Positions 1 through 7,224 of a stretch of DNA of 37,493 nt are shown piece after piece. The stretch lies in the IMG/VR virus record IMGVR_UViG_3300020057_000086, positions 1 through 37,493 of that record. One strand, given 5' to 3'. The number at the start of each line of letters is the position of its first letter. The stretch's first letter is position 1. The stretch is from a virus. Both the position numbers and the translations under genes were made by a program. Under the pieces are notes generated by a model that was given only the letters and a program-made list of their open reading frames with translations, did no database searches and was not told the origin of the DNA.

Positions 1-1
1 C

Positions 2-217
2 GGTATAAGAATCGAGGGTATACACTCAGGACTTTCTGGAAACATTTCAGGACTTCATGGAGAAGTTTCAGGACTTTCTGGAGACATTTCAGGACTTTCT
101 GGAAATGTTTCAGGACTTTCTGGAAATGTTTCAGGACTTTCTGGAGACCTAGATGACTGTGAAATTTCAGATGAAGAGAGGGTGAAAGGTGTGAATGTTA
201 AAGACTTAATTAAATAA
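2..217 (+). CDS. C-terminal part of a heptapeptide-repeat protein (5' truncated by window edge)
   Basis: An open frame enters from the left edge and stops at TAA 215-217; no start is inside the window. The visible 71 residues hold six tandem seven-residue units of the pattern SGLSGNV/SGLSGDI, followed by an acidic, non-repeated tail that ends VKDLIK. Regular Gly/Ser/Leu heptads of this kind suggest an elongated repeat fold, but I do not recognise a characterised family. The next gene starts 4 bases after the stop, so the two are probably co-transcribed. Function is unknown; a surface or structural role is only a guess. Confidence 0.7.
   Translation, partial: GIRIEGIHSGLSGNISGLHGEVSGLSGDISGLSGNVSGLSGNVSGLSGDLDDCEISDEERVKGVNVKDLIK
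26..151 (+). repeat. Six in-frame 21-bp tandem repeats
   Basis: Six consecutive 21-bp units (26-46, 47-67, 68-88, 89-109, 110-130, 131-151) each encode a heptapeptide beginning SGL. Units 4 and 5 are identical and the others differ by a few bases. Because the unit is a multiple of three, copy number could change by slippage or recombination without breaking the frame. The array may continue left of the window. Confidence 0.9.
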
Positions 218-221
218 ACCT

Positions 222-566
222 ATGGAAAACAAAGACTGGAGAGAAGAAATACGATGCAACAGTAATGGGTGCAACTGCACAAAAGAAGAAAGAGCCACAA
301 ACAATGGGAATTGTAAACATTCTCTAATTGTTTCTATGGAAGACAAAAGCTGGTTAAAAACATTTTCAGGGGAATTAAGAAAGGATATAGAATCTTTGGT
401 TAAGGCGGTACTAAAATCAAAGCAAGAGGAGATAGAGAAAGCGATAAGTAATATGAAGAAAGATATTCCGTATACCCCTACCACAGATAGAATCAAAGAA
501 GACATAATTTACAACCAATTCGTAGACGACCTAAAACCCATTATCAATAACATATTAAACAAATGA
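222..566 (+). CDS. Hypothetical protein, 114 aa
   Basis: Starts at ATG 222, 4 bases after the previous stop, with no Shine-Dalgarno sequence. The N-terminal third has a cluster of cysteines (C12, C17, C19, C31) that could bind a metal, but the spacing does not match a family I know. The rest is charged and predicted helical (residues about 45-80). Its stop overlaps the next start (ATGA at 563-566), which supports a real translationally coupled gene. Base composition is AT-rich, like the neighbouring small genes and unlike the morphogenesis block. Function unknown. Confidence 0.65.
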   Translation: MENKDWREEIRCNSNGCNCTKEERATNNGNCKHSLIVSMEDKSWLKTFSGELRKDIESLVKAVLKSKQEEIEKAISNMKKDIPYTPTTDRIKEDIIYNQFVDDLKPIINNILNK

Positions 567-808
567 CTCCCACAGAAATCAAACCAGACCTATGGAGAAA
601 TGGATACGACCAAGGATATAAAGAGGGAAAAAGAGATGCAGAGCAATCTATTCCACAAGTCCTAGCAGAGGAGAGGGAGAGGGGAAGAAAAGCGTGGATA
701 CAAGGTAATGTTATTTCTTATAGCAAACCAACTTATCAATCAGCGTTTTTTGAGGCAGAGGAAGTGGTTATCCTCGCCTCTCTAGACACTAACCCTAAAA
801 ATATATGA
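563..808 (+). CDS. Hypothetical protein, 81 aa
   Basis: Coupled to the preceding gene by ATGA (563-566) and to the following gene by ATGA (805-808). The N-terminal half carries a charged run, GYDQGYKEGKRDAE, of a type common in small phage proteins of unknown role. No signal peptide or membrane segment is visible. Function unknown. Confidence 0.65.
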   Translation: MTPTEIKPDLWRNGYDQGYKEGKRDAEQSIPQVLAEERERGRKAWIQGNVISYSKPTYQSAFFEAEEVVILASLDTNPKNI

Positions 809-1059
809 ACAAACAATACATAATAGAAAAAACTTATAATGGATTCATTATAAAATTTGACCACATAAAACTTGCTTACCAATCCCAAAACATTCGTATC
901 GCAAATACATTGGTCGAAGTTGTAAGAATAATAAAAAATGACTTACAAAAACAAGAGATAAAACTTGAAATAGGAGAACAAGTGAAACTTAGGGAGGGGG
1001 ATGTTTTTCCTTCAGTAGAAGGAGTTGACGACAAAGATGTTGAATTCAAAGCAAAATAA
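805..1059 (+). CDS. Hypothetical protein, 84 aa
   Basis: Starts inside the previous stop (ATGA) and ends at TAA 1057-1059, right at a hairpin that probably ends this operon. The protein is small and mixed alpha/beta by eye, with an acidic C-terminus. I see no recognisable domain. It is the last of three overlapping small genes, so it probably shares their transcript. Confidence 0.65.
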   Translation: MNKQYIIEKTYNGFIIKFDHIKLAYQSQNIRIANTLVEVVRIIKNDLQKQEIKLEIGEQVKLREGDVFPSVEGVDDKDVEFKAK

Positions 1060-1092
1060 AAAGATGAGCCATAGACCTATGACACATCTTTT
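1059..1092 (+). terminator. Hairpin after the first small-gene operon
   Basis: Arms AAAAGATG (1059-1066) and CATCTTTT (1085-1092) pair perfectly. Inside, CATAG (1070-1074) pairs with CTATG (1077-1081), separated by a symmetric three-base internal loop. The A-run on one side and T-run on the other would allow termination in either direction. The T-run is short, so strength is uncertain. Confidence 0.6.
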
Positions 1093-1152
1093 CAGATTAT
1101 TATAGCATATAACCTCTCCTCCCAAGACACTAACCCTAAAGAATAAAGATAT

Positions 1153-1437
1153 ATGAATAAATGCCAAATATGTAAAAAAATGTTCAGTGATAGTGATACT
1201 TACGAATACCGTGGTGCTATGTCTTGCTCGCCCCATTTTGAAGAATTACAAGGTAAACGAGATTATCAACGCCAAGAAGTAATAGAAGAAAACGAACGCC
1301 AGACAGCACCATTCAAAGGATTGAGTTTGGGCGATAATGTTATAGGTCGAGCAAATAGACAAATCTTAAAAGGAAGTATTGAAATTGCCAAGAAAGAAAC
1401 AATGAGAACGAAACTTTATGAGCAAGGCATTTTGTAG
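1153..1437 (+). CDS. Small zinc-finger-like protein, 94 aa
   Basis: Starts at ATG 1153 after an AT-rich leader and ends at TAG 1435-1437. The N-terminus holds C4-x2-C7 and a later C25/H28, which together could form a zinc site; the C-terminal two thirds are charged and helical. It is one of several small Cys-pair proteins in this genome. The exact family and function are unknown. It stands alone, separated from both neighbours by non-coding sequence. Confidence 0.65.
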   Translation: MNKCQICKKMFSDSDTYEYRGAMSCSPHFEELQGKRDYQRQEVIEENERQTAPFKGLSLGDNVIGRANRQILKGSIEIAKKETMRTKLYEQGIL

Positions 1438-1473
1438 CCCTCTCTTCCCTAGACAAACCATTAACAAAATAAT

Positions 1474-1527
1474 ATGAAAAAAATAAAAACAACAGAAAAA
1501 TACACAGACAAAAATGATGCCTACTAA
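1474..1527 (+). CDS. Possible 17-aa small ORF
   Basis: ATG 1474 is followed by 17 codons and TAA 1525-1527 (MKKIKTTEKYTDKNDAY). The A-rich start context resembles those of real genes here, but the frame is too short to judge; it may be a peptide or a gene remnant. The rest of 1438-1563 holds only a short hairpin, AGTCCA-TGC-TGGACT (1539-1553), without a T-run. Confidence 0.25.
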   Translation: MKKIKTTEKYTDKNDAY

Positions 1528-1563
1528 GACGCCATGCGAGTCCATGCTGGACTGCTGGTTTAG

Positions 1564-1607
1564 TTATCCACTCCAAGAATTGACAAGGGTTAATAAGAGA
1601 GTAAAAT
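1564..1607 (+). promoter_or_regulatory. Box-promoter cassette 1 (DnaA-box-like site + sigma70 promoter)
   Basis: TTATCCACT (1564-1572) lies 7 bp upstream of -35 TTGACA (1580-1585), which is 16 bp from -10 TAAAAT (1602-1607). Positions 1562-1615 are identical over 54 bp to 34555-34608. The ATG at 1614 falls 7 bases after the -10, so the transcript may be leaderless. The box differs by one base from the DnaA-box consensus TTATNCACA. Confidence 0.75.
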
Positions 1608-1613
1608 GTAGAT

Positions 1614-2255
1614 ATGACAAAAAAAAGCAAAGAAGAATTCCAAGCAAGCAAGTTCCGACCAATCGTTCAGATCGTGGCGAGACTAGTGCAGAAACACCCG
1701 GACATGGCAGACAACATGGACTACCTATGGACGAACATTCTACAGCTTATACCGGAGTTAAAAGACCGCACGCACTGCGCCAATTGCGGAGAGAGCATGG
1801 CAATATACCGATACAGAGTAACATACCTAGACGCCAAGCTCCTCTGCGCAATGGCAGAAGTAATAAGCAGACGCATGCATAAGGGTATGAGCTTCACTGA
1901 CGCAAACAAGGTACACTTACAAACAGAGATCAAAGACTTCACACTCGGAGCGAGAGGTAACATCAGCTCCAAGCTGGGATTGATCGCCAAAGTTATGAAG
2001 AAAAACGGAGACAAAGATACCACACACGACAGGAAATCATGGTGGTCAATCACTCGCAGGGGGTTCAATTTTCTAAAAGGAGAAGCAGTGCCGCGCACAG
2101 TTAAGGTTTTTCACAACAAAATCCAAGAACACTTCGAAGAAACAATCACCATAAAACAAGTGTACGTAAATAAGGGCAAGGCAGAGACGGACTCCCTCGA
2201 AGCGATTGCTGGAGTATTTATAGACTCCTACGAAAGGCCTAGACTCCTCGGATAG
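1614..2255 (+). CDS. Putative DNA-binding regulator, 213 aa
   Basis: First gene behind box-promoter cassette 1, with its ATG at the expected transcription start, so translation may be leaderless. The protein has a single CxxC pair (C55, C58) near the N-terminus. The central region (about residues 100-170), ending in a segment reading WSITRRGFNFLKGE, looks like a winged-helix DNA-binding fold. I do not recognise the family. Its position as promoter-proximal gene, and the promoter at its 3' side, suggest an early regulator, possibly acting on the repeated cassettes; that is inference. Confidence 0.65.
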   Translation: MTKKSKEEFQASKFRPIVQIVARLVQKHPDMADNMDYLWTNILQLIPELKDRTHCANCGESMAIYRYRVTYLDAKLLCAMAEVISRRMHKGMSFTDANKVHLQTEIKDFTLGARGNISSKLGLIAKVMKKNGDKDTTHDRKSWWSITRRGFNFLKGEAVPRTVKVFHNKIQEHFEETITIKQVYVNKGKAETDSLEAIAGVFIDSYERPRLLG

Positions 2256-2261
2256 CACAGG

Positions 2262-2319
2262 TTATCCACATAAAACATCCTTGTTGACCTTTGCAAACTC
2301 TTGTGAGTAAGAGTATACT
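2262..2319 (+). promoter_or_regulatory. DnaA-box-like site and promoter upstream of the HTH replication-like gene
   Basis: TTATCCACA (2262-2270) matches the DnaA-box consensus exactly. It is followed by a candidate -35 TTGCAA (2291-2296), a 17-bp spacer and -10 TATACT (2314-2319). A second -35-like TTGACC lies at 2284-2289 but is badly spaced. The start codon is 40 bases further on at 2359. Confidence 0.6.
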
Positions 2320-2358
2320 AAGTGCAGGAATTTATTAAAACTTTTATAGAAATTTATT

Positions 2359-3030
2359 ATGCCCGAAGACAACCTAGAAATCAGAGACCTACGCCACCAA
2401 GAATGGCTATGGACAAGCAAAGAGCTACTTTTTCATGGATCAGTGGACGAGAAAATGTACAAGGTTTATTCCGGTCTCGCAGCATACGCAAATAACCACA
2501 CACAAAAAGCATTCCCATCCATCGCCACCCTGATGGAAAGATTACACATGGGACGCAATACAGTCATACGAGCTCTCCAAAATTTAGAAAAGGAGGGTTT
2601 TATTTCTGTGGAAAGAGAGCCGGGAGCAAACAACATTTATTCTTTACTTGAAATTAGACGAGTAAAAAAAGAAACTACCAGCACACTTGCTGACATACAA
2701 ATTATAGTACCGTCTCAAAACACAAAACTATTCTTCGGGGGAGTGCAGGACTTGAGAAGCAAAACGGAAAGCGAGAATGGAAAGAGAGTCGCATCATTTC
2801 TTTTGTCACTCACAGTGAAGTACCCTAATGCACCAAAAGGACTGATATGGGGAGAGGTGCAGAAGTTTGAAAGATACTGGACAGAGCAGAACGGCACCGG
2901 CACTAGGGAGCGATGGCAGATGGAAAAAACATTCCAAATAGATCGACGACTCGTCACATGGTTTACTAAAAAACAGCATTTCAAAACAACAGTCGGAACT
3001 GCTGGTAAAGGTAACAAAATAATAGTATGA
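2359..3030 (+). CDS. Helix-turn-helix (HTH_36-like) protein, possible replication initiator, 223 aa
   Basis: Residues about 30-95 form a recognisable winged helix-turn-helix of the HTH_36 type: a helix with YSGLAAYAN, then FPSIATLMERLHMGRNTVIRALQNLEKEGFI-like helices with a basic wing. Phage replication-initiation proteins often start with this domain and carry a second domain after a linker, as here (about 120-223). The gene has its own promoter next to a perfect DnaA box, which fits a replication role but does not prove it. A transcriptional regulator is the alternative. The stop overlaps the next start (ATGA 3027-3030). Confidence 0.65.
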   Translation: MPEDNLEIRDLRHQEWLWTSKELLFHGSVDEKMYKVYSGLAAYANNHTQKAFPSIATLMERLHMGRNTVIRALQNLEKEGFISVEREPGANNIYSLLEIRRVKKETTSTLADIQIIVPSQNTKLFFGGVQDLRSKTESENGKRVASFLLSLTVKYPNAPKGLIWGEVQKFERYWTEQNGTGTRERWQMEKTFQIDRRLVTWFTKKQHFKTTVGTAGKGNKIIV

Positions 3031-3320
3031 GGCAAGAACGACGGTATAAAATATATTGCATGAATAATAAGAACTATGACATCGACGAGGAGGACTTACA
3101 GAAGCTCAAAGCAAACTCGGAAAAGATGCTCGTACAGCTAAAGCAAATCATAGTGCATCCGTCGAGCGTGATAGTAATAGAGCCATACTTCAAGGACTGG
3201 TACCAACTCACAATAAAAAATAAAGAAAATAACACATACTATCTCGGAGAGCCAAAGCCACCATCAGAGATAAAAGATTTATTTGACAACACCGTGCTCA
3301 AACTAACAGGGAAAAAATAA
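3027..3320 (+). CDS. Hypothetical protein, 97 aa (or 86 aa)
   Basis: The ATGA overlap at 3027 favours this start; an in-frame ATG at 3060 would remove the basic MRQERRYKIYC leader and also fits. The protein is charged, with a helical N-terminal half and a beta-rich middle containing VIVIEPYFKDWYQL. No domain is recognised. It lies in the replication/early block between an HTH protein and a zinc-ribbon protein. Confidence 0.55.
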   Translation: MRQERRYKIYCMNNKNYDIDEEDLQKLKANSEKMLVQLKQIIVHPSSVIVIEPYFKDWYQLTIKNKENNTYYLGEPKPPSEIKDLFDNTVLKLTGKK

Positions 3321-3321
3321 C

Positions 3322-3564
3322 ATGAAAAACTACGGACTAAAAATAACAGGGACAAGAATACAGGAGACAAAGGACGGCAAGAAAATGACGATCGTTGAAA
3401 CCATGACAGCGGACAGGCCACGCCTATGTAAGCAATGTGGAAAGTATCCACGCAATCAAGGATCAAGCCGGTGCGAGGGATGTGTCCAAGACTATCGTAA
3501 ACAAGAGTTCGAAAGTAACCGTCTTCGGAAAAAGGTCGAGGAGGCGACAAAGATTAAAAATTAA
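3322..3564 (+). CDS. Small zinc-ribbon protein, 80 aa
   Basis: One base separates it from the preceding stop. Two clear knuckles, C36-x2-C39 and C51-x2-C54, form a four-cysteine zinc ribbon, preceded by a short beta-rich segment and followed by a basic helix (about 58-76). Such proteins often bind nucleic acid or partner proteins; the specific role here is unknown. Confidence 0.65.
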   Translation: MKNYGLKITGTRIQETKDGKKMTIVETMTADRPRLCKQCGKYPRNQGSSRCEGCVQDYRKQEFESNRLRKKVEEATKIKN

Positions 3565-3573
3565 TTGTATAAT
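3544..3573 (+). promoter_or_regulatory. Weak promoter with perfect -10
   Basis: TATAAT at 3568-3573 is a perfect -10. The only -35 candidate, GCGACA (3544-3549, 18-bp spacer), is poor. The next ATG (3582) begins 9 bases after the -10, so a near-leaderless transcript is possible. No DnaA-like box is present. Confidence 0.35.
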
Positions 3574-3581
3574 ATAAATGT

Positions 3582-3764
3582 ATGGCAAAAATTAAAACTA
3601 AAGCAACCATCGTGAAAATTGTACAAGCGTCAGGCAAAGCAGAAGCCCAAGCACTCGTAACATTTCCAGTCTCACTAGCATCCGAAATGCTAGTAGGAGC
3701 AGTCAGCATCGAGGTAGAGACATTGCAGTCGGCAATGTTTAAAGAAGTAAAAAGTAAAAAGTAA
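3582..3764 (+). CDS. Hypothetical protein, 60 aa
   Basis: Short gene starting just after a TATAAT sequence and ending one base before the next ATG. The sequence alternates beta-like hydrophobic stretches (ATIVKIVQ, AQALVTFPVS) with a lysine-rich C-terminus. No membrane segment or known motif is seen. Tight spacing with its neighbours supports its being real. Confidence 0.5.
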   Translation: MAKIKTKATIVKIVQASGKAEAQALVTFPVSLASEMLVGAVSIEVETLQSAMFKEVKSKK

Positions 3765-3765
3765 A

Positions 3766-3885
3766 ATGGGTATATTTATAACGGACAATGGTGCTCCTGA
3801 TGCAGACGTTAGAGAGGACAAAAACAATAGGACTCCGGACACCGAAGACGTGTCAGGAGATATGGACTTAAACGTACAGAGATAA
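3766..3885 (+). CDS. Hypothetical small acidic protein, 39 aa
   Basis: ATG 3766 follows the previous stop by one base and the frame ends at TAA 3883-3885. The product begins MGIFITDNGAPDADV and is rich in Asp and Asn. It fills the gap between two genes on the same strand, in register with the tight packing here. No family is recognised. Confidence 0.45.
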   Translation: MGIFITDNGAPDADVREDKNNRTPDTEDVSGDMDLNVQR

Positions 3886-3911
3886 ATTAAAAATTAATTA
3901 ATATAAAAATT

Positions 3912-4346
3912 ATGGACGACAATAAAGTAAGTGCGATGCCACCTTTAAAGGAGCTAATTGAAACAAACCTAGAGCCAAAACAGTGGCTCATTTATTACCG
4001 TAACGTTTGGAAACGAAACCTCATAGCTCGAACGATCGATATGCAAAGTGATACAACACGCAAGGAGGCGAATCCTGAAGACCAAGTTATTATGGACGAC
4101 GGCTCACATAGACCAACGACTGTTAAGGAACGTCTAGAGTCAAGAAAAATACTTATTCAAGACGCACTAGAGATCCTTTCTTCAATTGAAAAATTACTAG
4201 AAGTATGCGAAAAACAAAAAGGAGAATTTGAAAAAACATACTGGAGTGACGAAGCTTTGAAAGTAGCAGAAGACATGCTACCGAAAAAAGAAGAAAGTAA
4301 AGAAGTAGAAGCAAAACCTGAAGCAGGAGACGAAGCTAAAGTATAA
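3912..4346 (+). CDS. Hypothetical helical protein, 144 aa
   Basis: Starts after an AT-rich leader without Shine-Dalgarno. The protein is largely helical, with charged amphipathic segments (about 75-115) and a Glu/Lys/Ala-rich tail. No catalytic motif is visible. It lies five bases upstream of the methyltransferase gene and may be its partner, but there is no direct evidence. Confidence 0.55.
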   Translation: MDDNKVSAMPPLKELIETNLEPKQWLIYYRNVWKRNLIARTIDMQSDTTRKEANPEDQVIMDDGSHRPTTVKERLESRKILIQDALEILSSIEKLLEVCEKQKGEFEKTYWSDEALKVAEDMLPKKEESKEVEAKPEAGDEAKV

Positions 4347-4351
4347 AAGCT

Positions 4352-5617
4352 ATGGAAACAAACCTAACGGTCGAGCAAGTACCAATCGAAGAACTAAAGC
4401 CAGCTGACTACAATCCACGCAAGTGGACAGACAGCGCGAGAAAGGGACTCACTGAGTCGCTAGATCAATTCGGTTTTATACAACCGATAGTCGCCAACAG
4501 CGCACCGGCCCGAAAGGGAATAATTATAGGAGGCAACTTCAAACTAGACATCGCCAAGAAAAAGGGGATGAAGACCGTACCGGTGGTATGGGTAAACATC
4601 CCGGACATCGCAAAAGAAAAAGAGCTCAACCTCCGCCTGAATAAAAATCAGGGAGAATTTGATAACGAACTGCTCTCAGAATTTGATGAAGAACTGCTCC
4701 GAAAAGTGGGGTGGGAAAGTAAAGAACTTGACAAGATCTTTAATGAAGACGGAGAGGACGACTTTGACGGAGACAAGGAGGCAGGAGCGATAGTAACGCC
4801 TGTGTCGAAGCAGGGCGAGCTGTACGAGCTGGGGAGGCATAGACTGATGTGTGGGGACAGCTCAAACCCTGACGACGTAAAGAAGCTCACGGGGGGGGGT
4901 ATGGCAGATATGGTCTTCACGGATCCACCTTATAATGTCAACTACTCCGGACGAGGAAAGAACACCAGTAACAAAATCAAAAACGACAATATGGACGAGG
5001 AGAACTTTCGAGTAATGCTCTTAGCGTGGTTTAAAAATTATCACACATACCTAAAAGAGAATGGCGCACTTTATACTTGCTACGCATCAAGAACACATCG
5101 AGAGTTTGAAGATGCACTCAATGATGCCGGATTTGACGTACGTAACCAAATCATATGGGTCAAGAAAGTGGCGAGCATGGGATGGGGCGACTACCGATGG
5201 AAACATGAGCCGATACTTTACTGTCACAAAAAAGACGCAAAGCTGAATTTTTACGGAGACCGGAAGCAATACACCGAGTGGTCAGAAGAAATGAGTGACG
5301 AAGAACTCCTGAAGATGGTCAAGAAAAACATCACCAAAGAGGAGGAGGGCGACTCAACTGTGTGGCGCCTGCACCGCGAACAGAAATATGATCACCCAAC
5401 TCAAAAGCCAATCAAGCTGGTGACAATAGCAATACGGAACTCTAGTAAGCGAGACGACGTGATACTAGATTTGTTCGGTGGAAGTGGGTCGACTTTAATC
5501 GCAGCAGATCAGATAACGCGGACGGCATGGCTCATGGAACTGGATCCAAGATACGTGGACGTTATAATTAAACGCTGGGAAAAAGCAACCGGTGAAAAAG
5601 CAAAAAAACTTAATTAA
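4352..5617 (+). CDS. ParB-like domain / beta-class DNA N4- or N6-methyltransferase fusion, 421 aa
   Basis: Residues about 5-85 match the ParB/sulfiredoxin-like domain often fused to phage methyltransferases (PADYNPR, GFIQPIV, IIIGGN). Residues about 155-415 are a SAM-dependent DNA methyltransferase. The catalytic DPPY motif (191-194) comes first and the SAM-binding FGGSGS (375-380) last, which is the beta-class order. The target-recognition region lies between them. DPPY enzymes methylate the exocyclic amine of adenine or cytosine; the sequence recognised cannot be read here. Likely roles are protection from host restriction or marking DNA for replication or packaging. A 9-G tract lies just upstream of the DPPY codons. 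No restriction nuclease is adjacent. A terminator follows. Confidence 0.9.
   Translation: METNLTVEQVPIEELKPADYNPRKWTDSARKGLTESLDQFGFIQPIVANSAPARKGIIIGGNFKLDIAKKKGMKTVPVVWVNIPDIAKEKELNLRLNKNQGEFDNELLSEFDEELLRKVGWESKELDKIFNEDGEDDFDGDKEAGAIVTPVSKQGELYELGRHRLMCGDSSNPDDVKKLTGGGMADMVFTDPPYNVNYSGRGKNTSNKIKNDNMDEENFRVMLLAWFKNYHTYLKENGALYTCYASRTHREFEDALNDAGFDVRNQIIWVKKVASMGWGDYRWKHEPILYCHKKDAKLNFYGDRKQYTEWSEEMSDEELLKMVKKNITKEEEGDSTVWRLHREQKYDHPTQKPIKLVTIAIRNSSKRDDVILDLFGGSGSTLIAADQITRTAWLMELDPRYVDVIIKRWEKATGEKAKKLN
4891..4899 (+). repeat. Poly-G tract (G9) inside the methyltransferase gene
   Basis: Nine consecutive G residues encode the end of Thr180 and Gly181-183, eight codons before the catalytic DPPY. 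A change of one or two G would shift the frame before the catalytic motif and abolish the enzyme. Tracts like this are typical slipped-strand phase-variation sites. Confidence 0.8.
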
Positions 5618-5635
5618 AATATAACATAGAGAATC

Positions 5636-5660
5636 AGAGCCACTTGGCTCTTTCTCTCTT
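5636..5660 (+). terminator. Rho-independent terminator after the methyltransferase
   Basis: AGAGCC (5636-5641), loop ACTT and GGCTCT (5646-5651) form a perfect 6-bp stem followed by a pyrimidine-rich tract (TTTCTCTCTT). It lies between the methyltransferase stop and the resolvase start. Confidence 0.7.
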
Positions 5661-5665
5661 CCAAA

Positions 5666-6040
5666 ATGATTAACACCATAACCCTACAAGGGAGAGTGCC
5701 AAGCAAAAAGAATAGCAAGCGCCGTATCCAACGAGGACATCATATTTTTATGGTGCCAAGCCAAGCACATGAAGACTGGCATGCAGACCAACTGAAGACT
5801 CTTCCGATATGGTGGCCACAAAAGAACATGCTGACAGGAGTGAGTCAAGTGGAGCTCGTGTTTTATGCCGGAGATAAACGCAAAGCAGATCTCTCAAACA
5901 AAGCAGAGAGCGTGATGGACTTACTCGTAGACACCGGAGTGATTGAAGACGATAACTGGTTTGTGATCCCGGAGCTTTTACTAAAGCTTGGAGGGGTGGA
6001 TAAAGACAATCCACGATGTTTAATAAAAATACTGACATGA
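5666..6040 (+). CDS. rusA-like: RusA-like Holliday junction resolvase, 124 aa
   Basis: The length and motifs fit the RusA endodeoxyribonuclease family. The N-terminal strand ends in PSKKNSKRR, acidic residues lie at D70 and D75 in GDKRKADLSN, and a C-terminal D95-D96 pair follows VDTGVIE. In RusA, acidic residues at the matching places bind the metal that cuts four-way DNA junctions. In phages these enzymes resolve branched DNA before or during packaging. Together with RecT and the nuclease-motor gene further right, it forms the recombination set of this genome. Its stop overlaps the next start (ATGA). Confidence 0.85.
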   Translation: MINTITLQGRVPSKKNSKRRIQRGHHIFMVPSQAHEDWHADQLKTLPIWWPQKNMLTGVSQVELVFYAGDKRKADLSNKAESVMDLLVDTGVIEDDNWFVIPELLLKLGGVDKDNPRCLIKILT

Positions 6041-6411
6041 AATTAATGAACTGGGAAAACCTAAGGAAAATGCTCTGTCCATACTGCGACAAGGAGCTCA
6101 CAAAGGACATCGAGGTCAGGTGTACTGAGTGCTTCTTCCACATCGATGAGGTACGCTTTAAATCGATTATAGAAAACCGAGGATTCCCAGACAGACCAAA
6201 GATAAAAATGAGATGGCAAAACCTAAAGGATGACAGATGCCCAATAGACGCAAACTTCTTACAACAAAACACGGAGGGAAAGGTTAAGGTGCTGAAATGC
6301 TCCAAGGATGACTGCGCTTTTAAAATTAAAGACGATCGTCTACAAGAAATACTCAAAGACGAAAAGCATTCGGCAAATATATTCTATAAACCACATGACA
6401 CTAGAACATAA
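6037..6411 (+). CDS. Double zinc-ribbon protein, 124 aa
   Basis: I chose ATG 6037 because it overlaps the resolvase stop as ATGA; an in-frame ATG at 6016 would extend it by seven residues. The first ribbon has C14-x2-C17 and C29-x2-C32, the arrangement seen in topoisomerase-type and other nucleic-acid-binding ribbons. A second, incomplete set (C68, C88, C93) suggests a degenerate repeat of the same unit. The role is unknown; DNA binding is plausible. Confidence 0.6.
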   Translation: MKLMNWENLRKMLCPYCDKELTKDIEVRCTECFFHIDEVRFKSIIENRGFPDRPKIKMRWQNLKDDRCPIDANFLQQNTEGKVKVLKCSKDDCAFKIKDDRLQEILKDEKHSANIFYKPHDTRT

Positions 6412-6778
6412 TAAAAATGATATACGTTGCATGGTCTGCCGGAGCGAATTCGTTGCAACCGTGGTGAGGCAAGCAAACGAGCCAACGTGCCCGAATTGTA
6501 AAACTAATATCAGCCCGATGCACATAGTCAACGACGGCTACATTAAATTAAACTGGGAGGAGATTCGGCTAGTGGCGATTTATGCACAGAGGTGGGCGAA
6601 TGGGTTCGATACAAGCAACACTTTCAACCTAGAGTATACGAGGGCGCTCCGGAACGTGATAACACAGATTCAGCAGTATATGCCGAGAGGGGCCAACACA
6701 CTGGATTCAACCGAAGAACTACCAAAGGACAAAGCCGGCAACTTAACCAAGCCAATAAAATCACCATACTACAAATGA
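6395..6778 (+). CDS. Zinc-ribbon protein, 127 aa
   Basis: The start at ATG 6395 overlaps the previous gene by 17 bases; a longer in-frame start at 6308 would overlap it by about 100 bases and adds a low-quality basic leader, so I rejected it. C12-x2-C15 and C32-x2-C35 form a zinc ribbon, followed by a helical region (about 48-95) and a polar tail. It is the second zinc-ribbon gene in a row. The stop overlaps the next start (ATGA 6775-6778). Confidence 0.6.
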   Translation: MTLEHNKNDIRCMVCRSEFVATVVRQANEPTCPNCKTNISPMHIVNDGYIKLNWEEIRLVAIYAQRWANGFDTSNTFNLEYTRALRNVITQIQQYMPRGANTLDSTEELPKDKAGNLTKPIKSPYYK

Positions 6779-7182
6779 AAATAATAAACGAAAAACCACC
6801 TATATTTAAAGAGGCACACAAGCACTTCGACATAGACGACAGCGCTACGATTTACACATGGGGAGACACAATCTACAACCCTGCTGGTATAGCTCTGCCA
6901 CAGGAACTGATAGAACATGAGATCGTACACGCACATCAGCAGGAAGCAGTCGGTGGGCCGGAAGTATGGTGGAGGAGATACTTCGATGATCCAGTATTCA
7001 GGGTAAACCAAGAAGCCGAAGCCTATCGTCGACAATATGCTTATTACTGCACCTTACAAAAAGACCGCAACGTAAGAAATAAATACCTCTGGGAAATTGC
7101 CAGTTTTCTAGTAAGCCCAATGTACAAAGTGAACATGAGTCACAGTGACGCTATGCAAGCCATTAAAGCTAACGTGAAATAA
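6775..7182 (+). CDS. Small HExxH zinc metallopeptidase-like protein, 135 aa
   Basis: Starts at the ATGA overlap at 6775. The motif H48-E49-I-V-H52, in the context IEHEIVHAHQQ, is the zincin active site: two histidines bind zinc and the glutamate activates water. The following glutamates (E80, E82) are candidates for the third ligand, which would make it a gluzincin. The HExxHxxxQ pattern recalls the DUF4157-type peptidase domain, here free-standing. There is no signal peptide. It lies just before the packaging genes; the substrate is unknown, and a role in virion protein maturation or host attack is inference. Confidence 0.7.
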   Translation: MKIINEKPPIFKEAHKHFDIDDSATIYTWGDTIYNPAGIALPQELIEHEIVHAHQQEAVGGPEVWWRRYFDDPVFRVNQEAEAYRRQYAYYCTLQKDRNVRNKYLWEIASFLVSPMYKVNMSHSDAMQAIKANVK

Positions 7183-7224
7183 GCAAAAACTAGGCATAAG
7201 AGAGGGGAGGGGAGAGAGGTTCAA

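Noticed and set aside
26-151. CRISPR-like array
   Set aside because: The 21-bp units are directly adjacent without spacers and keep one reading frame, so they are protein-coding repeats.
1514-1882. 122-codon + strand frame crossing the first promoter cassette
   Set aside because: It overlaps the regulator gene at 1614 in another frame, has Arg/Gln/His-rich low-quality translation, and would run through the promoter.
2262-2270. Replication origin at the perfect DnaA box
   Set aside because: A single box with no cluster, no AT-rich unwinding repeats and a promoter directly downstream; the same box occurs at other promoters, so regulation is the better explanation.
4352-5617. Restriction-modification system
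   Set aside because: No restriction endonuclease gene is next to the methyltransferase; the ParB-like fusion is typical of solitary phage enzymes.
5748-6356. Open frame of 202 codons on the minus strand
   Set aside because: It is antisense to the RusA-like and zinc-ribbon genes, both with conserved motifs, and has no recognisable feature.
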